Assembly (NCBI GenBank): GCA_948567375.1
Contig: OX419757.1
Span: forward strand, 26,158,732 to 26,222,731
Length of the DNA: 64,000 bases
DNA from: Lunularia cruciata
Taxonomy: Eukaryota; Streptophyta; Marchantiopsida; Lunulariales; Lunulariaceae
Direction of reading: 5' to 3'
Part shown: piece by piece, positions 24,030 through 34,731 of the stretch
How the letters are laid out: every line of letters starts with the position of its first letter
How positions within the stretch are numbered: position 1 is the stretch's first letter
Position numbers and translations under genes: made by a program
Notes under the pieces: model-generated
Seen by the model: the letters and a program-made list of their open reading frames with translations, nothing else
What the model was told of the DNA's origin: nothing
Database searches by the model: none

Positions 24030-25300
24030 ATGTGAGCGTCCCCACAAACACCAACAACCAATTCTTTATACAAAGTTGGATCCGTGGTCCTATATTTTCT
24101 AACCCTCCACTCGTTTACTTGGGTGGCAAAAGGATTTCCTTCTAGGTCTGCTAGTTGAATAGAGCCATTGGCATATATGTGCATAACACGGTATGGCTCC
24201 ATCCACCTCAAATGTAGTTTCCTTGGAAAAAATATGCAGCTATTGTCATGTAACAACACCAAGTGACCTTCCTGAACAGAAATAGGCTTGATTCTCTTAT
24301 CGTGCCTGACTATCTGCTGTTCTTGGACTTCCTTCGTGGTTTGCATTGCATCATCCCTTTTCTCTTCTAATCACATTAGTTGATGGATCCAAAGATCCTA
24401 GCTTTCTTCCTCCGACAATTGTTCTTTGCAAAGAATCCAATATGTCGGTACTTCAAATTCAATTGGTAGTATGGGATGCAATTCATATGTCAAGAAATAA
24501 GGCATTTTCTTGGTAGTAATCTTTTCAGTTGTTCTATATGCACACAAAGCTGCAGGTAACTTTGTGTCCCAGTCGTAGGTATAATTGACTGTCACCTTAT
24601 TCAAGATTTTACACAACAATCCATTGGCATTCTCTGTTAGTCCATTTGCTTTTGGATTGTAGAGAGTTGTCTTCCAATATTTAATTTGGAAGTACTTGGT
24701 TAATGTTTCCACCATAGAGTTCAAAAAATGAGTTCCCTAATCATTGACCAATTCCAGAGGACACCCGTAACGAGAAATGATATTTCAGAAGAAAAATTCT
24801 GCAACTATTTTCGCATCATCTCTTTGTGTTGCCTTTGCTTCTACCATCTTGGTTGCATAATTAGTGCATACCAAGATGTATCTCCTCCTCGTGACCCTAG
24901 TCATTGGTTGAATTGGACCCACAAAATCAAGACCCCATTTCTCAAATGGAGCCAATGGTAGAATTGGTTTCAAAGGCCATTGGGAAGTCACCATCGGTTT
25001 TCATGTTCTTTGACATGCATCACAACTTCAAATATGGGTGTAGGTATCTTTATACATTATAGGCCACCAATACCCTACTGAAAGGATTTTCTTCACAATA
25101 TTCTTCAGGGCATAGTGTCCTCTCAATGCTTTAGAGTGTAAGGATTCAATGACTCCTCCGACTTTGTATGCCTCCAACCATCTCTGAAGTACTTCATCTT
25201 TGCCCATCTTAAAAAAAATGTTGTGTTTTAATTGGTACAATCCCATCTTCCTGAGGAAGACTGCACTCTATTTTGGGTCCAGCCCCTCAAGATAATGACA
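24026..25300 (-). pseudogene. Family A integrase remnant (3' end of pol)
   Basis: Minus-strand frames in order: zinc-binding part 25246-25028 (LHSKALRGHYALKNIVKKIL, then WPIMYKDTYTHI), catalytic core 24994-24785 (KWGLDFVGPIQP, first Asp; YILVCTNYATKMVEA), then GCPLELVND and THFLNS (second Asp), 24724-24398 with GLTENANGLLCKIL (catalytic Glu), and C-terminal part 24346-24026 (LHLRWMEPYRVMHIY). The integrase inserts element cDNA into the genome. Stops separate the blocks, so it is not functional. Confidence 0.85.
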
Positions 25301-25930
25301 AGTATGCAAATAGCAATATTTGGCCACATACTTTGTACTTTGAACAGCCATTAGATGATACAATTCTTCATCAAGAAACTCATCATTGACTTCCAAGTCT
25401 TGGTCTTGAGTCTCTAACCTGGACAGGAAGTCCACAAATGCAAAGCTTCCTTCCTTACTTGTATAGTGTATGTGAATTCTTGTAACAACAAGAGCTATCT
25501 TGCAATTTGCACGGAAAAATCTGCCTTCTTGGCCACATGTTGTAATGCGTAATGGTCAACATAGAAGACAAACTTGTATCCCAATAGGTAGTGGCAAAAT
25601 TTCTTGCAGGCATAAACCATGCCAAGCGCTTCTCTCTTAGTTGTTGAATAAATATTTTTTTTCTGAAATTGATAATTGTTGATTGACATAATAAACCAGA
25701 TAGTCCTTCTTCTTTTCGTCCTCCTGACTTAAGACGACTCCAATTGCCATGGACAAAATGTCCACATACACATGAAAAGTGGTATCCCAATTTGGGGCCC
25801 TCATGATTGGTGCTTCAACCAGTTTCTTTTTCAATACCTGGAAAGCTTCTTCTTGATTTGCTTCCCATAGGTAGTCTTCAGATTTCTTCAGAAGCTTTGT
25901 AAGGGGTGCAGCAAGCACCGCATAGTTTGA
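25301..25930 (-). pseudogene. Family A RNase H and tether region
   Basis: RNase H motifs on the minus strand: VYVDILSMAIGVVLSQ (within 26056-25637), YSTTKREALGMVYACKKF and YKFVFYVDHYALQHVAKK (25689-25495). It degrades the RNA strand of the replication hybrid. The frame is interrupted between the first two motifs. The remainder to 25301 joins it to the integrase without a clear domain. Confidence 0.75.
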
Positions 25931-26760
25931 AACAAAGCGTCTATAGTATCCAACATGTCCCAAGAAGGCTCTTAGCTCCCGGATGTTCTTCAGAGATTTC
26001 CAAGTTGAGATAACTTTTACCTTCTTGACATCTACTTCAATACCTCGGCTTGACATCCAATGCCCCAGAAGAATTCACTCCTTCATTGCAAAGAAGCATT
26101 TCTTTGGATGTAATGACAAACCGGCAAAACAATACCTTCCAAAAGTTTGGCAAAGGTAGTCCAAATGTACATCTCTTTGCCCAAACACACAAAAATCATC
26201 AATGAAGACTTCCTCAAATTTGTGTAGGAAATCCTTGAAGATTGTATTCATCATCCGCTAGAAAGTAGCGGGAGCATTACACAACCCAAAGGGCATTTGG
26301 TTGTAAGCAAACATGCTCCAATTGGTAGTGAATGTGGTTTTATCCTTGTCCTCTTCTTGGATGGATACTTGATTGTATCTTGAAAATCCATTGAGAAAAC
26401 TGTAACAAGGATGACCAGCTACTTGACCCAAAATTGTATTGGTAAAAGGCAAAGGATGATGATCTTTCCTCGTTACTACATTCAACTTGCAAAAATCTTG
26501 GCACACTTGAATCTTCCCAGTCTTCTTCTTTGGAACAATGACTAAACAATGAAACCTACTCACTGCTTAAGACAAGAAAGATTATTCTGCTCCCTAAGAA
26601 CTTATCAATTTTGTCTTTCACTCAGAGTTAGTACTTCGGGTTTAGGCGGTATTGTCTTTGCCAGACCAGAACTACACCTTCAACCAAATCAATTGGATGT
26701 TCTCCAAATTCTCATGGAATACCCAACATTTGATCAATAAACCAGGCAAATACATCCTAG
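25931..26760 (-). pseudogene. Family A reverse transcriptase remnant
   Basis: Minus-strand RT blocks: VCQDFCKLNVVTRKDHHPLP, GFSRYNQVSI, FAYNQMPFGLCNAPATF (26563-26258), the catalytic box VFIDDFCVFG with its Asp pair at 26200-26195, and IRELRAFLGHVGYYRRFV (within 26056-25637). F-[IM]-D-D-F is usual in plant Tat/Athila-like gypsy elements. Stops lie between FQRMMN and the palm. Confidence 0.85.
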
Positions 26761-27131
26761 ATTTCTATAAAGAGGGCAATGTATTCTGCCAACTCCTTCA
26801 AAGTGATTGCTTTCAAAATTTTCAAAAGTTTTCCTTCGGTCAAGACAACATCTTGACAGTCATTGGGGTTGACGACTCCTTCAAAATGGCTTACTTGGCT
26901 TAATCCAAGACAAACTACAGTCAAACCCACTTCCTCCAAGTTGTGTTCACCCGAGGCGATGTCATATAGGTCTTTGTCTTTGACCTCTACCTCGTAGCAT
27001 TCTAAGTAATTGACTTGGACTTTGTCTTCGGAGTCTTTGGAAGACAAAGACAATGAATCTTTGGATTCATCTTTGTCTTCCAACAAAGTTGTTTCCCCAA
27101 GGTGAGGAATCTTTGTCCAACTCACGGTCAC
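26757..27131 (-). pseudogene. Family A pol linker between protease and RT
   Basis: An open minus-strand stretch of 124 codons, acidic and Ser/Asp-rich (SKDSLSLSSKDSEDKVQV), running into LKAITLKELAEYIALF just before the RT. The plus-strand element has the same linker at 41054-41440. It is a spacer within pol and no enzymatic motif is seen. Confidence 0.6.
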
Positions 27132-27197
27132 CAGCTTCTATTCTTTGGATGAAATGTCCTTAAACCGTAACTTTTGTTGGTGCCAATCCATAATAAC

Positions 27198-27695
27198 CTA
27201 GGCACTGTACAACCATGGTCTTCCAATCAAGAGAGGATAACCAATTTTGGTTACTGGTTGCAACACAATGTAATTTAACTTGAAGGGCACTCCTCCAATG
27301 ATCGTAGTGATATTTGATAGCATGCTCAAGGGCCGTCTCCTGGTTTGATCCGCAAATTTCAGAATTTGGGGTGTTGATTCAAACGTTGTATACCCCAATT
27401 GATGTGCAGTGTCTTCTGTCATGACATTCACACCCGACCCCGAATCAATGGGTATGGGTGTGATCATGCAACCTACAATCTTCGAATCCACTTTGGGAGA
27501 TCCCAAGTCTTCTTGTTCAATATGATAAATTGCGGGCAAGTTTTTCTTGGTCATTGCCCTTACTGTCTTGAGGGTTGAACTCAATTGCTTCTTGTATAGC
27601 TTGTTGTCCTCCCACAAAGGCTTAAATGTGACATTAGCACTTGTAGATGCTAAATCATCTACAACATCGTACTGCAGGACTCCTCCCAACTTCAC
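27198..27695 (-). pseudogene. Family A aspartic protease region
   Basis: An uninterrupted minus-strand stretch of 165 codons with the protease active site PIPIDSGSGVNVM, then TIIGGVPFKLNYIVLQ and YPLLIGRPWL, the usual order of a gypsy protease that processes gag-pol. The active site triad Asp-Ser-Gly is intact here, unlike the plus-strand copy. The frame is closed by a stop on both sides, so it is cut off from gag and RT. Confidence 0.8.
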
Positions 27696-27725
27696 CTTCT
27701 TCTCCTTTGTCTTTGGGTCCGAAGT

Positions 27726-28205
27726 CTATCCTTGTTCAAATTGGACTTCAAGGTGCTTCAAGATGGTAATCGGAGTATGAATGGCCTTGATCCAATGATC
27801 CTTGGGTTGAACAACTTTGGCTTGGATCAAGTCTTTTACTTTGGACTTGATATATGTCAGAAAAACTGGAGGCTTTGTCTTTGTGTTCTCCTCCAAACTC
27901 ATCTCCCGTGTTTGGAGTACTACTTCCTTGATTTCTTTTAGCAAGGCTTTTGCTTTAGCTTTTGCTAGAATCTTTTCCTCCTTAGCAAAAAGGATAGCTT
28001 TTGGGCGTAACCTCTTCACCTTTTGTGAAGACAAAGAAGTAGTACTCACTTCTTTGGATTTGTGCTTCTTCTTACTTGCACGTGTCTCTTCCTTCAAAAT
28101 TTTGAAGTCCGGCCATTCTCCTTCCAAAGTGGGACTCCCTTTTTGAGGCCTCTCTTCCTCAAGTGTTATACAATTTACATTTGTATCCCCTTTTGCTTGG
28201 AGCAC
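27726..28205 (-). pseudogene. Family A gag-protease linker, Lys-rich
   Basis: A minus-strand stretch of 159 codons, very basic, with the alternating run ILAKAKAKALLKEIK. It lies between the last zinc knuckle and the protease and matches 40060-40500 of the plus-strand copy. Probably a spacer or nucleic-acid-binding tail; no defined domain. Confidence 0.55.
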
Positions 28206-29704
28206 ATCATGCTCAGCAGGGGTCTATACATACTTTACAAGCGGCTTCAAGTTTGGTGGTTGTGGGCATTGATTTCCCATATGCCCCAATCCTTTACAAT
28301 TTCCGCAAAGTGGAACATACCTAATTTGCCGTCTTGGCTCCAGACAATTTGGAGACCAATGTTCCATCAAGCCAAAATTGTAGCAAGCACTTGGTGCAAC
28401 ATTTTGAGGCCTATTTTGGCCACCTATTGGTGGTCTTCATGGGGGAGCATTATTTCTGTACTCCCTTGGTCCATACCTTGGACCTTGATACAATGTGCTT
28501 GACTGAGGCTGGACCTCTTGGGTTTGGTACATAGCCTCTTCCTCCTCACTTTGGTCCCAACCAAGAACCCAATCAATTTGTTGCACTGGAAATGCAGTGT
28601 GTGTCAAACACTTCGTATTAGCATGGCTGGATTTACCACACGTAGTGCACCATACATTTGGTCTGCCAAATGATGGAGGCTTTCTTTGGTCCTTTGCCCC
28701 AATCATCTAGATCTTGAAATCCGCAAACAATTTAATAAGAGTCTCCAGCTTTTGGTCCGCCTTAGGTCAATTCTTTGCTGGCAGTGTGACTGGTTTCTTT
28801 CCTCCGCGTCTTTGTATTGTTCTTGGCTTTGATTCTTCTTTGGATTCTGAAGAAGTACTTGAAGATGTGGAGGATTCCTCCAAAGAAGGGAATGTACTAC
28901 GAGAAGCTCTCTTTCTTGGCTTATTGCCTTTCTTCTCCCAATTTCTTTGGTTGTTGGACGAGTGAGAGTGAGCCACCTCATATTGGGCAACATGTTTGAG
29001 GACTTTGTCCAAGGAAGTTATATTTCTCTCCTTGGCAAAGATACAAATCTCCGGTGAAAGTCCGCCAAGAAACCAGGTAATGGCTTGGGCATCGGAGTAA
29101 CCCACCACACCGGATTGTTTTGGAATTTGGTTCAATAGGGCCATGAACCGCTTGGAGTAATCTCTCAACTTTTCTTTCTTCCCTTGGTCCAAATCATTTA
29201 GTGCCGCAAAGACACTTGCATCATAATCCACTTCCTAGAATCATCCCAAGAAGCCATTTTGTAAGTCTGCCCAATCGGCTGGTGTGAACTCCTTCTACGT
29301 TACATGGGTATACCAGCTCTGAGCTTTCTTTTGGAGCAGACTTGGGAAAATTTGCAAATGATCCACAAAGTCATGCTCCTTGTTGGCAAAGGAGATGACT
29401 TCAAATTCTTTAATAAATTCATCAGGATCTTTGTCTTGTTCTATCCTTTTATACTTTTGATAGGCATGTTAAATGATAGGTAATGAAGTCATCATTTGGT
29501 TTGGCAGAATCGGCGGTTTGAACTTGATGGAACCACAAAGCTGGCTGGTATTGACGCCGTGTTGATAGCCAAAGGGTTCCAATTAGTCAAGTTTCTAGTA
29601 GGGTCTTCCTCAAGAATTTCTTCTCTTAGTTTGTCAACTTCAACCCAAGTGGAAGAATCAAGTTCAACACCTTTGGAGTGATCTTTGAAATTCCTTTGAG
29701 ACAA
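28206..29704 (-). pseudogene. Family A gag remnant with zinc knuckles
   Basis: The minus strand starts at 29704, and a capsid core follows: DPDEFIKEFEVISFANKEHD, LLQKKAQSWYTHV, DQGKKEKLRDYSKRFMALLN and AITWFLGGLSPEI. A Ser-rich linker (28990-28800) leads to the CCHC knuckle CTTCGKSSHANTKC (within 28706-28437). Further downstream the second and third knuckles are recognisable but broken. Gag would form the particle and bind RNA. At least five stops or frame changes are present. Confidence 0.8.
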
Positions 29705-30151
29705 TCAAGGAATTGTGCATAGAAGGTGTTGACACTCTTCTTCCATTAGTGTTAGTGTTGTCTTTTCTCAAACAAAGTTCTTTAGAAATGTGAATTCCTT
29801 TATAGCTTTAGGGGAAGTCGGTGTATTGGGTCATAATGAATAGCTCTGCCTGCTCGAGTCTTTCTTCTTCTTGGAAGATGGAGATGCAAAGTAACCTTGC
29901 CAACCGCCTTTGCATTTCTTTTGCTCAAGTTCTTGCAAGGCTTCTTGCACTTTGTGAAGAAGTTGAAAGTCCAATGCCTCTCATTTGGTTTTGTCAAAAT
30001 TGGAGTGGATCTTCAGGCATTCTTCTTCTTCACGCAACAGTGTTTGTCTTTGAACTATCTCTTCCTATTGTTCTCTCAATGCAAACATTCATATTGCTTT
30101 GACATCCTTTTTTGAAATTGGCTTCATATTCTTCCACTTCCGAGATTTGTG
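29705..30151 (-). mobile_element. Family A leader between primer-binding site and gag
   Basis: Untranslated leader on the minus strand. A short frame at 29997-29800 has no recognised domain. Nothing else is supported here. Confidence 0.5.
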
Positions 30152-30169
30152 TCCCCGGCAGCGGTGCCA
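30152..30169 (-). other. Primer-binding site, tRNA-Asp type
   Basis: The minus strand reads TGGCACCGCTGCCGGGGA, seven bases after the end of the 5' LTR. Plant Tat/Athila elements use TGGCGCCGTTGCCGGGGA, complementary to the 3' end of tRNA-Asp; the present site differs at two positions. This fixes the LTR boundary and the element's orientation. Confidence 0.85.
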
Positions 30170-30971
30170 AAAATCATGTGACAACCCAACAAATATCACT
30201 TTTGGGGTAATTGGGTAAGTAAAGTTTGTTCCTATAGAGATATAAGTCAGAATTGGTCAAATACAAAGTCAAACATTAACATGTAGTTCTTCTTGATTTC
30301 CTCTTTAATCTCTCAAGTAGCAATTATACCTAGAAGAGAGTAACAAGCTCACAATCTTAACAACTTGTCACGAATTCAGACACCCATAATCACAACATAG
30401 AAAATTCTGTCCAAACAAATCTTAATTGTGATGATTCAAATTCTCCCAAAGATGGCACTTCATTGCAAAATGACTTCACCTTAGAATTGTGTTCCACCCC
30501 TCCACTGAAGGCACAACTTCTTTGATCAAAATTGATTCACATCAACACTAAGCTGCACTAAAAAATGCAAAATACTACCAACACTACAATTCCTCTTAGA
30601 TCTGTCATGGCATTGCTCTAATTGCACTTCACTCAAGATCAAACACACAGAATGAAGATCAAGGCTATGGAATCTAACATCCAACAAGCACATTGACTTG
30701 CACTTCAGAATTCTCCAAACACTTAAAAACACACACACAATATTGACACTCAGAATTAAGCTCAAGCAATGAGCACTAAATCAACACTTCACTTATCTAT
30801 TTTTAGAAATATGAATACTGAACAACATTTAATTGCAAATGCTCCCCTTAAATACTGAAGCAATCAACAGTTACTAACAACTATACCGTTCTACAACAAC
30901 TCTTCTAACCTGCAGATCCAAAATGACAATGCACCTCTTCATATCTGCCTCTCTAAATCTCAAAACTATTA

Positions 30972-33569
30972 CTACCCCAATCCAATGTCAATCACTTCAT
31001 CGGCTTCCAAATCCGATGATCTTCCTGTCACTTCTCCTTCTTCGAGTATGTTTACAACTACCAAATCCTTCACTATTTCTACTACTTCTTCACTAGGAAA
31101 TACAATTGAGCTCATGGGTAACTCTTCTATCTCTCTATCTCCCAACCCACTCTTCTCTAATGTCTCTAATGATAAGTCCGATGACACCTGAGTTCCTAAT
31201 TCTGCAACATTAGACTTTCTCTCCTCTATCACACTACTCCTAATTTGCTCTAACTTTGAATTCACTAAATCTAATTTGAGATTGACATTGTCTCCTACTT
31301 CTAACATCTTCTGATCTACTTGCTCCCTCAATCTGATCATAAAAGTATTCATATCCACATCTCTGGCTTTCCTCTTCCAAGTTTCCTGCACAAGCAATTT
31401 TAACTTGTGTAGGGGTGCTTCTTCCAATCTCTCTTTAGCCTATGTGCTTAACATTGCTTGCAACTTTCACACAACTTCTCCTACTGATTTCGACTCATAC
31501 CCTTGAGATTGCTCTACCTTCAACTCTTCTCGGTACATCTCCAATTTGTCTTTGTACTCAGCAGCAAGTATTTTCTTCTCCTTTGCATACTGAGAACTCT
31601 GTAACTCCGCACTTTGTACCAACTCATGCAATCTTTCTTCTTCTTGATGTCTGACAGTGAACTCTCTCCACCATGCTTGACCTTTCTCGGCTTCACTCTT
31701 CCTCAAGCTCTCTAACTCTTGCTCCATCACTACGGCCATTGCCTTCACATGAATACTCTTGATGTGCACTTCATTGACTTCTTCTTTCATCTTGGTCAGC
31801 AACATTGTCTGCTCCTTCAACTCTTTGGCTTGACGCTGCATTTCTCTCCCTCTTGCCTCAAAACTCTCTTGCAACCTCTCAAAAGTCTTCTTTTTCAAAA
31901 CTACATCCACCCAAAGTTCTTCAACTTCCCCGTCTCTTCGGGTTATACAATCCTACAAGCTCTTCACTTCAGCAAGCAGGTACTTCACAACCTGCAACTC
32001 ATTTGTTACCTTCATATGATCTTGGGGAATTACCTTCTGGTGCTCTTTTAACAGCCCCAACAATGGAGTTACAACCTTTGATAGATACTGTATTCCTCCA
32101 AAGTTCTCTTTGTCTTTGGGCCCATCTTTGTACTTTGCCTCTTCCACCGTCTTCTTCTGCCAAAGTCGTGATCTTCGTATCTTTAGCAATACTGCTTCCG
32201 AGATTCCTTCTTCCTTACCTACTAAACTTGGCCCCGCATAGTACTCCTTCTGTTGTTCAGCCCCCTTCTCTTCCACGACCAGGGCTACACAGTGATTAGC
32301 ATTTCCTTGTATACTATCAATCATTGCATGAAAAGCTTCATCTTCTTCTGCTTCAGCCGATTGCTGAACTTCATCTTCACCCTCACTCTCACTTCCGGAT
32401 TCCCCACTTTGTATTGTGAGTTCCGCTTCTTCTGAGTCTTCTCCTCTAGACTCTGTCTCCTCTTCAGACTTAGTTTCCAAAGGTTCTTCTTTCACCATCT
32501 TCTTACCCTATAGAACTAGTCTTTGGGTCTTCCTTTGTGCTGGAGGTGACTCTGCATCTTTGGGTTTATTTTTCTTCTTTGTCTTTGGGCTTGTGACTTC
32601 TTCCATCTTCCATTGTTCTGTCTTCAAGAAGTGATCATCATTGGCTTGCAGGTGTGCCATTTATTGTTGCTCTTCTTCATCCGCTTCCCGTCTCAAATCA
32701 TGATGAAAATGCAACACCATCTGATGCCTCTCCTCCACTATTAGCAAATTTGACCCAAAGAAGAAGTGTGTTGCAAACGGCGCAAAATAATGTGGAGGTG
32801 ATGTTGTCATCCAATTGACCACCATCTGCCTTGTTTGTTAGTGGAAACACTTTGCCCAATTCACCTTCACTCCTGCAAAGATCAGGTGGAAAAAGACCGC
32901 TTGCTGCATGTTCATGTAAGTTGTATGTTTTAGTTTGAACATGGCCATTATCGCCCCCATGATACTTTGTTTCATTGGGTCCCAATAGGACTCCACCTTG
33001 TACCCATTGATGGTGCACAGAGTGAAGAACAAATTTCATATGTCTGCCGTCTTCTCTGCAACATCACACTTCCGATAGAAGGTGATCTCCATTGGTTCTC
33101 TTGCTTCCTTCCTCACCACTAACTTCCAATCTGACTCAGTCCATAGAGCCAGATTTCCTCTCTTCCCCTCGACCTCAAGACCTTCCACACAAGTCATGGC
33201 AACTATCTTTGCCATGACTCTTGGGAAACTGAAATTCCAGTTCCATGCTAAGAAGGTAATACGAAGTCTATTCAAGACCTCAATCCTTGCTACGACATCC
33301 AACTTACAAATTGCAAAACTTTGTATAGCCAGAGCGTTCTTGACCTTTTTTGCCATGATCTGCTCTCTTGTTCTTTGGCACTGAAAGACTATTCCCTCTC
33401 CTTGACGAGACATTCTAAACCCTTCTAGATTTTGGGAAATTTCACTCTCAATTGGCTTCTTGACACGCATTATTGTAGTACAACTACTCAAAGGGACAGG
33501 AAATCTTCTTGAGATATTCAACTTTCCCCTGCGCAATTGCAATTTTATATTACCCCAAGTTGCAGTCAT
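30972..33569 (-). pseudogene. LTR-encoded protein, fullest copy (about 850 codons, broken)
   Basis: In order on the minus strand: N-terminal part 33569-33036 with VKKPIESEISQNLEGFRMSR, NRLRITFLAWNWNFSFPR and LWTESDWKLVVRKEARE; a globular part in a shifted frame (33032-32838, NGYKVESYWDPMKQSIMGA, AVFFHLIFAG); the LHFHHDLRREADEEEQQ block near 32700; an acidic Ser/Glu region 32498-32330; YLSKVVTPLLGLLKEHQKV (near 32090); a strong coiled coil 31910-31467; and tail 31427-30972 ending VIDIGLG. The whole lies between LTR ends, in gag-pol sense. It resembles no family I can name; its role is unknown. Stops and frameshifts show it is dead here. Confidence 0.7.
33543..33549 (-). promoter_or_regulatory. 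Conserved TATA box in family A LTR
   Basis: TATAAAA in the context GGGGTAATATAAAATTGC, 379 bp inside the LTR. Six other long copies have TATAAAA at the same place (14694-14688, 16514-16508, 37941-37947, 44589-44595, 56084-56078, 63506-63500). It lies just upstream of the LTR reading frame, as expected of a promoter; its use is inferred. Confidence 0.6.
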
Positions 33570-33927
33570 TCTTCAGTCAATTTCAAAATCAAATTCCCCT
33601 TCTTCTGCATGTTGCTGTTCTGTCACTATCAAGATATGCTTCTTTTGCCTCCGCCATTTCTTGAAGTGTATTTTCTTGCTACATAGAAAGGTTGTTAGAC
33701 GATCTTTGTATCGGCCTTTGCTTCCCAATCCGAAGACAATGATCTTTGGACTTGTTTCTTTGTACTCCCCTTTTGAGTATTTCTGGTCTCTGACCCAAAG
33801 TTGACTTGTTTGGATTTCCTCCGAGGACACTCTTGTCCATTCTTTCTTTTTCAATTCAACTTTCTTGCTTACTTCTTCTCCAAATGCTAACAAAACAGCT
33901 AAAAAAACAAAAAGTGTGGACACCACA

Positions 33928-34731
33928 CCATTGATGGACAAGAATGAAGATGAAGTTGGTAGATTTCTTTATGAATGTATTCTCACTAGGTTTGGGTGCC
34001 CTTTGGAGTTGATTTTTGATAGAGGAGGAGATTTTACAAGGAGCATCCCTACAACCATGCTATGATATTTCTCTATCACCATAAGGTAACTACATCTTGT
34101 AAGAAAAATTCCAATGGCTTGGTAGAGAGAACCAATTACACCTTGTGCAAAATGCTAGCCAAAGATGCAAAAATGGAGGGACATCAAACATCATTGGGAC
34201 AAGAGGATTCATGCAATTTTGAGTATAGGACAACCATGAAGACTTCCACTAGATATTCTTCATTTGATTTGTTATATGGTATTAAGTCTTTCTTACCTAT
34301 TCACTTTGATCTTCTTACCTTCCAATGCATTCATAAGAGATTGAAGAAAGCACAAGGAGGTGATGTAGAGAAGTCAAGGAAAGATCAACTCATGGAATTG
34401 GAGGAAGCAAGAGCAATTTTTATGGTTTGAGTAAAGCAAGCCCAAAGGAACAAAAAGGAGAGTTATGACAAGAGGCAAGGTAAGAAGAAGGTGGAGCCCT
34501 TCAAAGAAGGTGATTGGGTAATGTTGCTTGATATATTTGATTCAAGCAATATTTGAAAAGAAGTTTTTGCTTAAGTACTTTGGACCTTTCATAGTGGAGA
34601 AGGTGTGGAGCAATAACAATTATAATCTCAAGGATTTGGGAGAAAGACACTTTGATAGGTTGAAGATGTATCATAGAAGGTAAAGAGACCTTCACTTCAA
34701 GGACAAAGTGAAATCTTAGTCCGGAGGTAAA
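33928..34731 (+). pseudogene. Family B integrase, 3' part, and polypurine tract
   Basis: Plus-strand integrase resumes mid-core: FGCPLELIFDRGGDFTRS (second catalytic Asp), NGLVERTNYTLCKMLAKDAK (catalytic Glu), then YRTTMKTSTRYSSFDLLYGI, and C-terminal GKKKVEPFKEGDWVMLLD and KYFGPFIVEKV. Several stops are present. It ends in TCCGGAGGTAAA (34720-34731), the polypurine tract, directly before the 3' LTR. The piece of B pol between RT (22299) and here, roughly 1.5 kb, is missing on both sides of the A element. Confidence 0.8.

Larger units (their letters stand above)
30177..33927 (-). mobile_element. Family A long LTR (3751 bp), 5' LTR of the minus-strand element
   Basis: Runs on the minus strand from TGTGGTGTCCACAC (33927) to GGTTGTCACA (30177), followed by the primer-binding site, so it is a 5' LTR. 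It is the longest in the window. It contains a TATAAAA box (33549-33543), a long coding frame (33569-30972), a second TATA-like TATTTAA (about 30855-30847) and about 670 bp of non-coding sequence to its end. The right flank (CCATT) and the far-left flank (GAGCA) do not match, so the element is not in its original setting. Confidence 0.85.

Noticed and set aside
28767..29231. Possible intact gag
   Set aside because: Open for 154 codons, but stops lie just upstream and downstream and the knuckle region is in other frames.
30972..33569. LTR protein as a host gene captured between two LTRs
   Set aside because: It lies inside each LTR, including solo LTRs with clean target duplications, so it is part of the LTR itself and not cargo.
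33573..33941. Hydrophobic start VSTLFVFLAVLLAFGEE as a signal peptide for the LTR protein
   Set aside because: Its ATG lies outside the LTR, and the hydrophobic run comes from the T-rich LTR start; it is also upstream of the TATA box.
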